64,000 nucleotides of DNA from Zanthoxylum bungeanum (GCA_019454045.1 SKCR01023749.1:124001-188000), one strand, 5' to 3'. Shown: positions 25,176-37,545, counted from the stretch's first letter. Notes: a model not told the origin generated them from the letters alone. Made by a program: numbers and translations.

Positions 25176-25560
25176 TCATCTGAAAGCTATCCCGGTTATG
25201 TCTCTGCACAACTCTAGCTTGTCTCGGGTAACCACTTTCGTTAACATGTCGGCTGGATTCTCATCTGTATAGATCTTCACTAGTCTCAACAGTTGTTGAT
25301 CCATCACCTCGCGTATCCAGTGATAGTGAATGTCAATGTGTTTCATCCGGGCATGATACATTGAGTTCTTGCTCAAGTCTAGAGCGCTCTGACTGTCACA
25401 ATGTATCTTGTATTCTGACTGCTTGATTCCTAACTCTTGGAGAAACTGCTTTAGCCACAATATTTCTTTTCCTGCCTCAGCTATGGCAATGTACTCAGCC
25501 TCTGTTTTTGATAATGCAATACACCTCTGCAATCTTGACTGTCATGACACAGCTCCCTCT
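25176..25560 (-). pseudogene. Copia C RNase H domain
   Basis: The last pol domain of C, which degrades RNA in RNA-DNA hybrids during reverse transcription. Motifs include ALSKTEAEYIA, HCDSQSALDLSKN and HARMKHIDIHYHWIRE, with TDENPADMLTK near the end, typical of Tork/Tnt1-type copia elements. It is in a different frame from the upstream RT segment, so at least one frameshift separates them. Translation stops at 25176. Confidence 0.85.
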
Positions 25561-27070
25561 ACAAAAGTGTAGATGAATCCTGATGTAGATTTCCTTCCAT
25601 CAAGATCTCCCGCCATATCTGAATCTGTATAGTCTTCCAAGATCGGATCAGCTCCCCCGTAACACAGACGAAACTTAGTTGTACCTTTGAGGTACCTGGA
25701 ATCCATTTGACTGCCTCCCAGTGTTGCTTTCCAGGGTTAGAGAGAAAACGGCTCACTACACCCACTGCGTGTGCAATATCTGGCCTGATACATACCATTG
25801 CATACATTAGGCTTCCAACAGCTGAAGAATATGGTATTGCTGACATTTCATCTATCTCTTTCTTGGATGAGGGGCACGAACTCTTGCTCAGTTTGAAATG
25901 GTACGCTAGCGGAACGCTGACTGGTTTGGCGTTCTGTATATCGAACCTCCTGATTACCTGTTCAATATATCTCTCCTGTGAAAGCCATAGCTTCTTGTTT
26001 TGTCTGTTATGAACAATCTCCATTCCCAAAATCTGTTGAGCTGGTCCCAAGTCTTTCATGTCGAAAGCCTTGGAGAGTTCCTTCTTAAGCTGGCTGATCT
26101 TCGCTGCTTCTTGTCCAACAATCAACATGTCATCTACATACAGTAAAAGAGCAACGAAATTTCCATCTGGAAACCTCTGAATGTATACACACTGATCTGC
26201 TGCAGTTCTTTTGTAACCTTGACCCACCATGAATGAGTCGAAATTCTTGTTCCATTGTCTCGGTGCTTGCTTGAGCCTGTACAATCCTTCTGGCTGCTCC
26301 ATGTAGATTTCATCATTCAGATCACCATGAAGAAATTCTGTTTTTACATCCATTTGTTCAAGCTCCAAGTTCAGTCTGGCTACCAATCCTAGGATAACTC
26401 GGATTGAAGCCATTTTTACCACCGGTGAAAAGATTTCATCAAAGTCAATCCCCTTTTTCTGAAGGAATCCTTTGACCACTAGCCGAGCTTTGTGTTTCAC
26501 CACTTTTCCACTGCCATCTTTCTTGAGCTTGAATACCCATTTGTTTTTCAGTGCCTTCATTCCATGTGGGAGCTTGACTATCTCATAAGTGTTGTCCTTC
26601 TGTAGAGATTTCATCTCATCATGCATTGCGTGCAGCCATTTGTCTTTGTCCTTATGAGATACTGCTTCATTGAAGGTTTCTGGCTCCCTCTCGTCAGTAA
26701 GCAGAATGTATTCTGATCCTGAGTATCTGGCTGATGGAATCCGGCCTCTCTCGGATCTTCGTACTGGAGGTTCTGGCTGTCTATTGTCATCTGGATCTGT
26801 GGATGACCCTGAAGCCTCTGATGGTGCAGGCTGCAGCTCCCCCTGCTCAATACCTCCTTCCTCCTCTGGTTCTGCTTCTCGTATATCTTGCACCTCATCA
26901 TCATCTGTGGCCACTGGTGTTGGTGCTGGTGTTGGGGTTGTGTCTGGATTTGCCTCGGCATTATCGACACTGATTTTAGAAGGCATCTTGGGCTTTTCAA
27001 TGTCTTCTATTGTCTGGTCTTCAAGAAACACTACATCCTTGCTTCTGATGACCTTCCTTTCCTTTGGGTC
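25561..27070 (-). pseudogene. Copia C reverse transcriptase region
   Basis: Reverse transcriptase of a Tork/Tnt1-like copia. Visible motifs are ALKNKWVFKLKKDG, KARLVVKGF, EQMDVKTEFLHGDL, LKQAPRQW, the catalytic LLLYVDDMLIVG and SAVGSLMYAMVC. Compared with the usual family layout, about a dozen residues are missing between the EQPEG stretch and LKQAPRQW, an in-frame deletion. A stop at 27071-27073 separates it from the integrase in the same frame, and the C-terminal end leaves frame near 25735. Confidence 0.88.
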
Positions 27071-28165
27071 CTATAATCTGTATCCAAATTCTTCGTCTCC
27101 ATAGCCAATGAAGATGCATGGAGTAGTCCTTGCATCGAGCTTCTGTCTGAGCTTCTTGGATACATGTGCAAATGCTAAACATCCGAATATTCCGAGATGA
27201 GAATATGAAGGATTCTTACCAGACCATACTTTCTCCGGAATCTCGAAGTTCATTGGTACAGATGGTGATCTGTTGATCAGGTAGCAGGCGGCACGAACAG
27301 CTTCTCCCCAGAATGGCTTTGGCAGCTTGGCCTTACTGATCATGCTTTTGACTTTCTCCATAATGGTGTGGTTCATCCTTTCAGCGACACCATTGTGTTG
27401 TGGGGTGCGTGGAATAGTCCTCTCGTGTCGAATGCCGTGACTTTCGCAGTAGGCATCGAACTCCCTGGAAGTGTATTCGCCTCCATTGTCTGTACGAAGG
27501 CACTTAAGTTTCTTCCATGTTTCACGCTCGACCATGGCTTGGAGTAGTTTGAAATAGTTCAGGACCTGATCCTTTAATTTCAGAAAATACACCCAAACTT
27601 TCCAAGAAGCATCGTCAATAAAAGTCAGAAAATATTTGTTACCGCCTAGTGAGTTTACCTCCACGGGACCACATACATCAGAGTACACCAGACTGAGTAA
27701 CTCTGATTTCTTTGTAGATGAGAAATTAAAAGAGACTCTGTGTTGCTTACCGAATAGACAGTGATTGCAAGGATCCAGAGTAGCATTTTTAGAGACGGTG
27801 ATTAGATCCTTCTTTGTCAAGGTAGACAACCCCATTTTCACTCATGTGACCGAGTCTCTGGTGCCACAGATTCTGAGAAGCCTCCCGTTCAGCTACATTT
27901 AGGCTTTCTGCACAAATATTCACATGAGTCTTGTATAAGGTTCCACAGATGTGTCCTCGGGCGATGACCATGGCACCTTTTATCATCCTCCAAGTGCCGT
28001 TGCCGAAGTGGCTAGTATAATCCTGTTTGTCAAGGGCTACCCCCGAGAGTAAGTTGAGCCGAAGTTCTGGAACATGTCTGACCTCCTTCAGTGTTATTGT
28101 ATATCTTGTATTTGTCCGCAACTGTACTTTACCAATTCCCACTATTGAGAAGAACTGGTATTCCC
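27071..28165 (-). pseudogene. Copia C integrase
   Basis: Integrase inserts the cDNA into host DNA. The zinc-binding part (LWHQRLGHMS ... CNHCLFGKQ) and the catalytic acidic residues (YSDVCGP, LRTDNGGEY, QHNGVAER) are all visible. Two single-base indels, one near 28165 and an opposite one near 27835, put the section between them in another frame. An in-frame TAG at 27071-27073 ends the integrase part; a TGG-to-TAG change is likely because neighbours resume in the same frame. Confidence 0.88.
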
Positions 28166-29149
28166 CATCTTCACTGCTCCAAAGTCTCCTGCTTTGTATG
28201 TTGTGAAGAAATCTCTGTGAGGAGTGACGTGGTAGGATGCTGCAGTATCTACCACCCACTCGACATCCTGTGTTGCGGTGTGAAGGCATGCTTCTTCCTG
28301 GCCGGAGCATATAGCTACATCCACAGTAGTAACTACTAGTGTCTCCGCGTCATTCTTCTTCGACTGATTATTGCCTTGTCCCTGCTCCCGCTGTAGTTTC
28401 CGGCAATTTTTCTTCAAGTGGCCTTCTATGCCACAGTGGAAGCACTTATATATCTTTTTCCTGTCCTTGGACCTGCCCCTGCTTTTGCTTCTGCCTCTCC
28501 TCCCACCTTGATGTTTCTCTTGTTGTCTTCCTTGCTGCTCCGAGACAAGGGCTTCTGTTTGATCTGAGCCCACATCTTTCCTTCTGGCTTCTTCATTTGA
28601 CAAGGCATCCTTTACCATAGGCATGTTAAGTTTGCCTCCTGGAGCTGAGTTGCTGAGAGTAACCACCAGAGTCTCCCAGTTATCAGGAAGAGAACTGAGT
28701 AATAAGAGGGCTTGAATTTCTTCTGCCAGTTGCATGTCTACTGCAGACAATTGGTTCACCAGTCTTTGAAACTCGTTGGTGTGTTCTGCAACGGAAGTTC
28801 CACTCCGTAGCTTCAGGTTCATCAATCGCCTCATGATTAAGGTTTTATTCCGAGCTATTTTGGCCTGGAACATGTCTTCCAATTTCCTCCATATTTCATA
28901 AGCATCTGTGTCCTGTACTACGTGGTGGAAGACACTGTGACCGATCCACTGCCTAATCTGACCCAAAGTTCTGTTGTTGAGTTTGTTCCAGTCATACTCC
29001 TTAACAGACTGTGGTTTCACTCCCTTCAACTTGATGACATCAAACAGATCTTTACAATGTAAAAAATCTATCATCCTAGGTCTCCAGAGGGAGTAATTAG
29101 TGGCAGCCAATTTAATCATTGCACCAGAATGAGTATCCTCCATCTCCAT
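28166..29149 (-). pseudogene. Copia C gag and protease
   Basis: Gag packages the element RNA into virus-like particles and the aspartic protease cuts the polyprotein. The start ATG at 29149 lies about 600 bp past the primer site. Near residue 235 a CCHC zinc knuckle (CFHCGIEGHLKKNC) is present. The protease active-site stretch is WVVDTAASYHV, with DTA in place of the more usual DSG. The frame breaks at about 28165 through a one-base loss. Confidence 0.88.
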
Positions 29150-29358
29150 TTTAAGTTTTTAAAGATTAAAAATGAGAATACACTAAAATCGATTCTGAAT
29201 TTCACAAATCTGAGGTCATCGTTGCGTCCAGAACGGTCGAAAATGGTGGAATAGACACTTCGTTGGTCTAAATCTGACACAGGGCTGATTTGTAAATTCC
29301 TAAAAGTTCTGGGGTAAAATTATAAATTTCAAAACTTCAGGGGATAAATGAAATTTAG

Positions 29359-29521
29359 CAGGCTGCTGAAGTGGCACGCTGACGTGGCAGGTGGGACCGG
29401 TTTTGCTGACCTGGCGGCTGACGTGGCGCTGACGTGGCTGCTGAAGTGGAGCTAACTGTGCGCTGATGTGGCGCTGACTGTGCGCTGACTGTACGTGACG
29501 TGGTGATGACGTGCTAGCCAC
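29359..29521 (-). repeat. TGACGTGG-type 11-bp repeat array in the copia C leader
   Basis: Imperfect tandem copies of GCTGACGTGGC with variants GCTGAAGTGG, GCTGATGTGG and GCTGACTGTGC fill this part of the untranslated leader between the primer site and gag. Intact GACGTGG cores are visible near 29381, 29421, 29431 and 29497. On the sense (minus) strand the unit is GCCACGTCAGC. Confidence 0.85.
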
Positions 29522-29760
29522 GCGGATCGTCTTCTTCCTTCAGCGCGCATGTGGCGCGTGCGTGAGATTGGAATTCACTCATCGGCGCGTGCGACGTCTG
29601 TAGGCGTCGGTTCATTCGCCACGAAATATCACCGAGCTCGTCTCGACGTGAACTAGCTGATGGTACCCTAAAAATAAATTTCTGACAACTTTTCCAGAAC
29701 TCGAATTTTCCGAACCAAGCTCCGTTCTTCGGTTTTTCGATCCCAATGAAGAACCAAAGC

Positions 29761-29772
29761 TCTGATACCACT
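29761..29772 (-). promoter_or_regulatory. Primer-binding site of copia C
   Basis: On the minus strand, TGGTATCAGAGC follows the LTR end after a three-base gap. This is the initiator-Met tRNA primer site. Confidence 0.88.
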
Positions 29773-30095
29773 TGTAGTGAAATACCGATCACTCTTGGAG
29801 TGTTTTGAGGAAAAACCGAATTGTATTTCTATTACTTCAAGAATAAAATACAAGAATTACAAAAGGAAACTCAAAAAACCTCAACACACTCTCTATACAA
29901 CTTTCACACACTCACTGGGATGATTAACACTCATCTGGGGGCTCAAATTTATAGTGCCAAAACCGTGTGAACAGTGTCACATGGTTTGGCAACTCATTCA
30001 CAGCTTCATGCAAGCTGTTCAACACACACACACATTGCTTTCAACTTTCGACGCCTCTGGCTGGCAACCAAACAATGCCTGCTGGATCTTCAACA
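29773..30095 (-). repeat. 5' LTR of copia C
   Basis: Nearly the same as 24693-25014; ends TCTTCAACA before the GTGAC duplication. As the 5' LTR it should carry the promoter reading leftwards. Confidence 0.9.
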
Positions 30096-30691
30096 GTGAC
30101 TGCCATCAAAGTGTGGAGGATAACTCATATATCCACAGTGGTATCTCAAGTCGAAGGACCACTACGCTCGCTCAACTCGAGAAGGTTCCTATTGACGTTG
30201 GTGTACCATCTATTAGGAAACCTTCAGTGAGTCGTTCAGTGTCTTATCAAATAAACACTTACATGTCTATACGAGTCTCCCGAGACTCATGATTCATTGG
30301 GATAAACCATCGGACCAAGTCACGATATACGACATGTACTGGTCTCAGCGGATTTTACTAACCGACCCATGTTAGTAAATCTTGACCAGGAACTTTATTT
30401 AAGGATATACCACTAATAATACGTTTCCCAATGTCAATTACAAACTACGTTGTAACTACGCATTATACTGTAAATCATAGGGTCTTTGTCTAATATACAC
30501 GTATCACTGAACCAGATTCAGTTTCGATCTAATCGTAATCCGATATATAATCTCAATTAGATCGAATAGGTGTATAAAAGACAAGGGTGCTACCATTAAA
30601 ATTAGTAATGTTATGGAAAATCGAACGGCTCGTATTTATGAATCGGACATAAATACGATCCGGATTGGCACTCAGAGCACCAACCCTAACA

Positions 30692-30918
30692 TGTTGAACA
30701 GACTTTGCCTACACATTGTAGTAAGTGATTCCTGTTACTACGTCAAGGATGGAAAATACCTGAAAGAATATAATAAGAAACGTTGGAACCGTGCTAAGGC
30801 AACCTTGAGAAGGGTTTACTTTAGCAATCTTTGGAGGGGCACCGGGACTGATGCTGCAATTTTGCTCCTCGTCCTCACGTTGATACAAACCATATGTTCT
30901 ATCAAGTCAGTTGTGTGA
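30692..30918 (+). pseudogene. DUF247 copy 1, 3' end (pseudogene)
   Basis: This is the C-terminal end of DUF247 copy 1, cut off from its 5' half by 16.6 kb of nested elements. It includes the conserved stretches SCYYVKDGKYLKEYNKKRW and RVYFSNLWRG, then a hydrophobic helix (AAILLLVLTLIQTICSI) and the stop at 30916-30918. It aligns with 50127-50356 of copy 2. The frame continues upstream into LTR A from 30613, so a chimeric ORF exists, but nothing suggests that it is translated. The 3' flank to about 31550 is also similar to the flank of copy 2. Confidence 0.85.
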
Positions 30919-31555
30919 TTTCACAATTTGTATTACACGGTATGTATTTTTAGTTGAAATCTATTCCACCATTTGAGCTAGAGGCTTCTTCTTCTTCTTC
31001 TTTTTTTTTTTTTTTTTTCCTTCATTTCTTCATTTCTTGTGATTAGTCTGGTTTGGAAATTACAAGTTCTGAAGTCCAGTTATTGAATAATGTTTCTAAA
31101 ATTTTCTATTAATTAATTAACTATTGCACTGACATTTTATAGTCTCCTCTTAAAAGGCATTTTTTTTGCATTTACAAATCCTGAAATCAAGGTCCAAAAT
31201 TACAAAGTCTTGTTCAATAAACAGCAGAGACCAGAGTCTTTCAAAGTTAGCATATAAAAGCATTTTCAGAGAATAAGGATTTTTTTAACGTGGGCGCCCC
31301 TGAAATCATTAACAAACCCCACAAATAGGGAACATATTATTTTTGGACAAACCAAACTCTTGTAATTCAATTTAGGCGTCTAAATATTCTTCCTCTAAAC
31401 CTTGCGAATTTTTCCTAAAAAATTATAACAAGCTGCCGTCGCGAGAGAAAATGATATTTTTTCGTGTATGTATATATATATATATATATATATTTTCCTT
31501 CTAAGTTTGAGAGATAGAAAACTGACATTTTTATTGAAAATCATGATTTTGTCTA
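30919..31555. other. 3' flank of DUF247 copy 1
   Basis: No gene. The sequence resembles 50357-50940 downstream of copy 2, including a TTGAAATCTATTC phrase and a terminal T-rich part, so it belongs to the duplicated segment. A TA microsatellite lies at 31471-31492 and a poly-T/CTT stretch near 30990-31020. Confidence 0.6.
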
Positions 31556-33690
31556 GGGGTGGATTGTTGCAAGATTTTTGTACCGTAATTATACGGTGTC
31601 AAGTTTTAATGAAGGTGAGTAAGAATGTCGAAAGCACAGGGATTGAAATCTTATTTGCACTAAATACTATAATTATTAACCCTAACTTTATTTAAAAACA
31701 AAATCTAAATTGAACTAAATGGACAGTAAAAAAAAAAAACAAACAAACAAAACAAGTAATAACTCAAAATAAATTTTATTGAAACAACCAGATGGATTCT
31801 AGAGTCTAACTTCGCCTAACTATCCCCTATGTATTTATTATGTCAATTACCTATTATTCAGTTTCTGAGTTTATAAGTCATGAATCCTAATATTCTACTC
31901 CCTCTCCCGAGTGCCAAGTGTAATTATTATTAATTATCGATTTCAATATCCCTATAAAAATCTAATAATTAAAATTTTATTATACTTGGTGATTCTTTAT
32001 TAACAGCTTCAAATGAATTATACGTTTTCCCAAACTCTATAAATTTCCTAGGTTATATTTTCTAGATCTTATTCAAAATCCCCTCTCGCGAGTGATAGAT
32101 TCTAAATATGAAATCATTTAATTTGTCCAACAAACGAAAAGTATTAAGCACAAGAAAATATAAATAACTGAATGGAAACTTCATAAAAATTATTTGGCAA
32201 TCAATACATAAGTTCAAGCATTAGGCTACATCATACTCTATATAATATATTTAGTTCATGACTAAATTAAAGAACAACACCATCTGAATCAAGAACATAG
32301 TAATTATTAGAAGAGTTTAAAGAAGAAAAATAGAATATAAAATCTGAATCAAATTCTTTTATCTTCGGACTTCACCACCTTCGTCTCATATTCTTGATCT
32401 TCAATCTCCTCGTTAGGATCTCTCTAAATTTTCTACTTTGAACTCTTTTTCTATGTCTCAAAAAAATCCCCCTAAGATTTTCATGTATTTTATGATGATT
32501 AGAGCATGGATTTAGCTTCATTTTGAAAATGCATTTTATATACAAGGGTTGTCCGAAACTTCATAGAAGTTAGGGGGATGTGTTTCTCTCTGCTTTGATC
32601 AGATATGGTGTTGGTTATGTTTATATTGAGGTTTAGCTTGAGTTTGAGTTGTGTTGGTGTTGAGAAATTCAAGTCCCTTTTTTGTGTATGGCCGAAACTT
32701 TCATTGATTTAGGGGATGCGATTTTGATTCTTTAATGATAATTGAGGATGATGCATGCTTGGAATGATGTTTTGAGTTGAGTTAGTATTGATTTGGGTGT
32801 TTTTGAAATAAAATGGTGTATATATGTCCCCTTGGCTAAATTATTAATAAGTGTGGGGGTTTGATTATGTGTTTTTCTTTGTTGATGAATGATATAGTTC
32901 ATTCTTTGAATAATGATTCACGTATTAGTTGATGATTTGGCATGATTCAGTGTTGATGGTTTGAGAAATCCAAAGTGATTTCCATTGTGGGTTGGCCGAA
33001 TGTTGTTATTGATAGGAGGAGTTTAATTTCTATGTTTTTTGTTGATTTATGATGATGATTCAGGCTTAAAGTGATGATTAGACATGGTTTCTATTGAGTT
33101 AATTTGAAAAATATATATATATATATATATATATATCTAATATATATATATTATATATATATATATATAATTTCAAACTTGATCTTTTGTTGTGTTAGCC
33201 GATTATAGAGCTTTGTGGGAAAGTGATATGTTGAGTTTTAATGATGATTTTCATGATGCATGTGTTATGATTTGAGATGTGCATAGTTTTAGTTGGTAAC
33301 ATTTTTGTTAAACATATCCATGGATTATGTTTGGGGATGTAAGATTTTATGTGTGCGGTGATAATGATGTTGTAAATAATCAAGTTGTGTTTTTTTATAG
33401 ACTTTGAAAACTTGACAATAGGCATGTGTATAGATGCATGCATGAACCCTATTAGTAAGGTTGGTCTAGCGGCATGTTAACTAAAGTTTATTGATAAGTA
33501 TGAGGTAATGTGTTGAGCAATGATGATACTCGTGTGTTGAGTGTGTGCGTACGCTTTAGTTTTGGCCTAGTAAGGGTCTTGGGAATGTATGTTGAGATGT
33601 ATGATATGTTTTAAGTTAGTACGATGTTCTTCATTCATGACCCGAGCAGATCACATTATATGTGCAATTATACTATAGTTTATAGGAACA
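31556..33690. mobile_element. Unclassified diverged retroelement-like sequence
   Basis: No coding region recognised. The sequence is AT-rich and has LTR-like phrases, for example repeated GCCGAA(A)CTTTCATTGATTTAGGGG-type stretches near 32550 and 32690-32715. TA microsatellites occur at about 33112-33134 and 33149-33170. It probably continues to the right of the solo LTR at 33696, which was inserted into it. No termini are visible. Confidence 0.35.
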
Positions 33691-33695
33691 GTTAC

Positions 33696-35603
33696 TGATG
33701 AGTGGTAAATATATCACTTTTTCCCACTCATTTGACCTAATATTTTGATTAGTTTCTCGAGTTTTATGGACGTTTTGATGTGTTTTTGTTTATTTTGCAG
33801 ATAAAAATAAATTTCGATTAATAGAATCAACTCAGGGCTAAAACGATGAAATCCAGAGGAAAAAATGTCAAAAACGAAATTTTACTATACGCGTCACGAA
33901 GTGCAGTCAAAATTTCCAGTTTTGCACAATGTTCTTATTATGGCCATAACTGTTTCGTCCAATGTCCGATTGAGCTGATTCAAGTTTCAGATTAAAGAAG
34001 ACTCGAAGATCTACAATTTTGGAAGTCAAAATATTTTCGAATTCGGTAGTTTGGAAGGCCGAAATTGATGAATAATACAGTACATTTTGTGTATCTACTA
34101 TAATCATTTACAAAATATAAAATAAAATTAATAAAATAAAAATTGTCAAACTTCCATGTTTGGTGCCATGTTTGATGCCATGTTTGGTGCCATGTTTGGT
34201 GCCATGTTTTGCCATGTCTTTGTGGCATGTTTGGTGGAGGTTTGGTGAAGCAATTCGTGGAGCAATCGGTGGAGAAATTGGTGAAGCCTTTAGGTTTTTC
34301 TATAAATACCAAGCCATTTCATTTGTAATTTTTTACTTTCCTTAGGTTTTTGTAAGGAATTTAAGGATTGCATCTAGTTTATATTATTTTAAGTATTTAA
34401 TTTATGTATTTTTATTTTCAGTAATAGCAGTAGTTCTCTTCTTCTACTCCCTTCTTTAATGTTTAGTAGTTAATTTTCCGCTGGGGGAAGGGTGAAGCTT
34501 TATAATTTTAATTTAGATTAATCTCCCTTAATTATAATATAAAATTTATTATTCACATTAAAAAGGAATTACCGCTTTAATGGCTTGGGTTTTATTTATT
34601 TTGCATAAAGTGGCACCGCCTATATGGCAGGTTTTTATGTGACAGATAATTACCGCCTATATGGCTGGTTTATGTTTAAATAGTATTACCGCCTAATGGC
34701 AGGTTGGACTTCATTTAAATCTGATTTAATAAGGAATACCACCTATATGGTCGGTTGGCTAATCACCGTTAAATTCTATATTATACTATGAGAGATTTCT
34801 AATTTATAAATAGTAAAAGTAGATCCCCTAACCCCAGCATTTTATTTTTATTCTAGGGAAGTGATGACACACAATACACACACTTAATAATCGATTTTCT
34901 TCTTATGGGTAGTTCTTTAGTTTGTTTATTGAGTCTTAAGCTTAATGCGTCTTGTTAACTGGCCATTAATAAGATTGATGGGGTAAATCTAAAATGAAGT
35001 AGACATAGGGATTTTAGGTTTCAGCCTTAGACTTAATAACTCACGATCTTCCTTGAGGATAGATAACCCTTTAATAGATTTCCTTACAGGATAGACATAT
35101 ACCTGTCGGGCGTGGGTAGCCATAATTGGAACTTGGTCTTAATAAATCCAGGTAATGTGGTTGACATAGGAAATGGTTCAATTGGGTTATACTAGGTATT
35201 TGCGTCTGACCATCGGAAGAGGCTTTTCCATATTTTCGTGTTCTAGGTTAGCAAACTAAATTAATACACATAAGTGAGGGAATCGATTCATCTTCTTAAC
35301 AGTATTGTGTGGAGTCACGACCCTAGATCCTTTGAGTCTTTTCCTTATTTTCCTTAGTATTTTCTTTTAAGTCTTTTGTAATTTTCTTTTGTATTTTCTT
35401 TTGTTTATTTTATTTTAATTAAGAAATTCCACATTCAACCAACCAAAGCAATCAATTCCCTTCTCCCTATAATTAGATACTTGTAAATAAATAGATTCAA
35501 TAATTAATAACAACAGTAGGAATTAAGTCATCGTGGGATCGATTTTTTATACTACTTGAACGATACGTGCGATTGCGTTATACGCGTGTGATTACACCGG
35601 TCA
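33696..35603 (+). mobile_element. Solo Athila-like LTR 3
   Basis: A 1,908-bp LTR has the same ends as LTR 1 (TGATGAGTGG ... ACACCGGTCA). The flanking pentamers are GTTAC (33691-33695) and CTTAC (35604-35608), a duplication with one mismatch. A TATA box (TATAAATA) lies near 34300. It contains about four minisatellite units (34155-34202) and five ACCGCC hairpins (34571-34755). No internal region is present, so it is a solo LTR. Confidence 0.87.
34571..34755 (+). repeat. ACCGCC hairpin array in solo LTR 3
   Basis: Five motifs start at 34571, 34615, 34652, 34688 and 34738. The last reads ACCACCTATATGGTCGGT: the G-C pair of the inner stem has become A-T on both sides, so pairing is kept. Confidence 0.75.
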
Positions 35604-35608
35604 CTTAC

Positions 35609-37545
35609 ATCATTGGTTTGGAATAAAGTCATGTACATGTTTCAGTTTATATATTTTCAATTTGTGTTTTCCTTATTTCATTTTTTTTTAAAAAAAAATA
35701 TTATGTTTCAAAAATTTTGATTTGAGTAAGAAGAATTTGGTAAAGAAAATGTACAATGATAAAATATTTCCTCTCTCGCGCTTGTTAAATGTTTTATGGA
35801 TTTGACTATGATGTTTTTGGAAAATAGCATGAACTTTGGATTTTCTTTTTAAAGATATTTTGATAAATCCTTGTCTTTTGGTTTTCTTTAAAAAAAATAA
35901 AAAAATAAAGAAACTAAGTAAATAATTTTTACTACTTGCAATGTCATGTGTATTTCAAAAGTAAAGCTTAAAGTCGATTATAAGAAATTCGGGTTAAATG
36001 TGTATGTGTGATATATTTTACTCTTAAAGATTATTCCATGTTCATAATATAGAGAATTTGGAAGCTTGTATAAGTTATTTACTTTGGATTATTTGTAATT
36101 TAAAGTTTTAATGTTTGAGGAAGTATATGTTTAAGTTGATTTTGATTTATTTCAAGTACGCCTCATGAACCCATGTTTCCTGGAGTAAAAAGAATAATAT
36201 GGGTTAAAGGTGTTCTAATAAATAATCATAAATATTTGTATATATATTCATAAGTATTGTGTTTAAAGTTTCAATCTTGTTCGTTTGGTGTGTGTGGTTA
36301 CTTACTGGGTTTCTATAACTCACACCACCACCATTATTAGTTTTACAGGATGGCAACCTGATCAGTCATCTACTTTGGCTCAGGCATCTTGCTCGAAAAG
36401 ATGGATTACTTAAGCTGTAGTGACCAATCTGGAGACCTGGGAAGAGTCTTATGGTTTAGAAAATTATGACATATTGTATTTGTTTCTATTAATAAAAACA
36501 CACTATTATATGTGTATAATTCTAAGTGTTAGGTTGAACGCTTTGATTTGGGCACGGAGCCTTGTAAATTGATGATGAGAATTGTGTTGTTTGTGTTAGG
36601 ATTTGAGGTCCTATTTGTAGGTTGATCCTGCCTCTGGCGAGGTATTACAACTACTCTATAAAATGAATATTGGGAGCTCTAGGACCGGTATGTTGATTTG
36701 AGAGAACGGTATGTCTGTCTAAACAACTTTTTGATGACCAGTCCAACGTGACAACACTCAGTATTTTGACCATAACATGCTCTATAAAATTCCAAATCAA
36801 ATTCCGTAAATTTTTACATAAACTGGACACATAGGGATATCATCTGTAAAAAATTCACCCTTAAAAATATTAAGATGAATTTTAAGGAATATTTCAAAAT
36901 GATGAGTCTGTAGAAAACACACATCCAGAGCATGTTATAGTAATATGGTTATAGCATAAGTTATAGATATCAAAATTGCGTTCGGCTTCATTTATAGCAC
37001 CTAGGGACACATATCTATCTAACAATATATCATTGAAATTTAATTCATCCGTTTGCTAATGTTCAAACTATTTTCTGACGTACTTGTCCATTGAATTCAT
37101 TTTGGTGTAAATAAAGTGCAAATGAGTTCTTAAGCATTTTAAACCATTATAAATGCATGTGATTCAAAATGTATGATTTATAAGAGTTTTTAAAAATTTT
37201 AGTAAATCACTTATAATCGGTTTAACTCTTAATCATCATCTTTAATTTTCATCTTCATTTACTCTTACTTTAGCTTTTTCATTCTCTTTCTGGCTCTTTA
37301 TCATCTTTGCTATCTTGATCATCTTCTAGCTCCTTTTGGCTCTTCATCAATATTTCGACTTCATCAATATTTTTTGCTTCTTTGGCTTCATCAAACTTGA
37401 TTTGCTAATATTTGGATATTTTGACACCATCGAAACTAACTTGCTAAAATTAATCATTTTTGTCAAATTCTTCATGTCTTTGAGCTTCTTATCTTTGAGC
37501 CTTTTTGCTTCATTGATATAATCAAAATTATGGAACTAACAAGAG
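35609..37545. other. Non-coding sequence right of solo LTR 3
   Basis: I see no gene. Positions 35609-36660 look like the right half of the element interrupted by the solo LTR and end in a CCTCTGGCGAGGTATTACA phrase of the kind seen at gypsy LTR ends. Positions 37250-37520 are low-complexity, with repeated CTT/CATC and TTTGGCTTCATCAA-like phrases. The open frame at 37336-37521 reflects this composition. Confidence 0.4.

Larger units (their letters stand above)
24693..30095 (-). mobile_element. Tnt1-like Ty1/copia element C
   Basis: A 5.4-kb element is flanked by the perfect pentamer duplication GTGAC (24688-24692, 30096-30100). It carries two similar LTRs of 322-323 bp, a primer site, a polypurine tract and gag-protease-integrase-RT-RNase H in copia order on the minus strand. 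The LTRs differ by about nine substitutions and one indel, so the insertion is fairly young. The reading frame is broken in several places, so this copy is not autonomous. Confidence 0.93.
22760..30691 (-). mobile_element. 5' LTR of element A, interrupted by copia C
   Basis: On the plus strand it starts TGTTGGGG and ends CCCTAACA. Removing the nested copia (24693-30095) and one duplicated GTGAC leaves an LTR of about 2.5 kb that matches 16424-18572. The right terminus lies directly against the DUF247 3' fragment at 30692. I cannot find a target duplication for A because its left end is truncated. Confidence 0.85.

Noticed and set aside
26611..27104. Several long frames opposite or beside the copia C linker
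   Set aside because: Shadows of the Ser/Pro/Glu-rich linker between integrase and RT; no domains.
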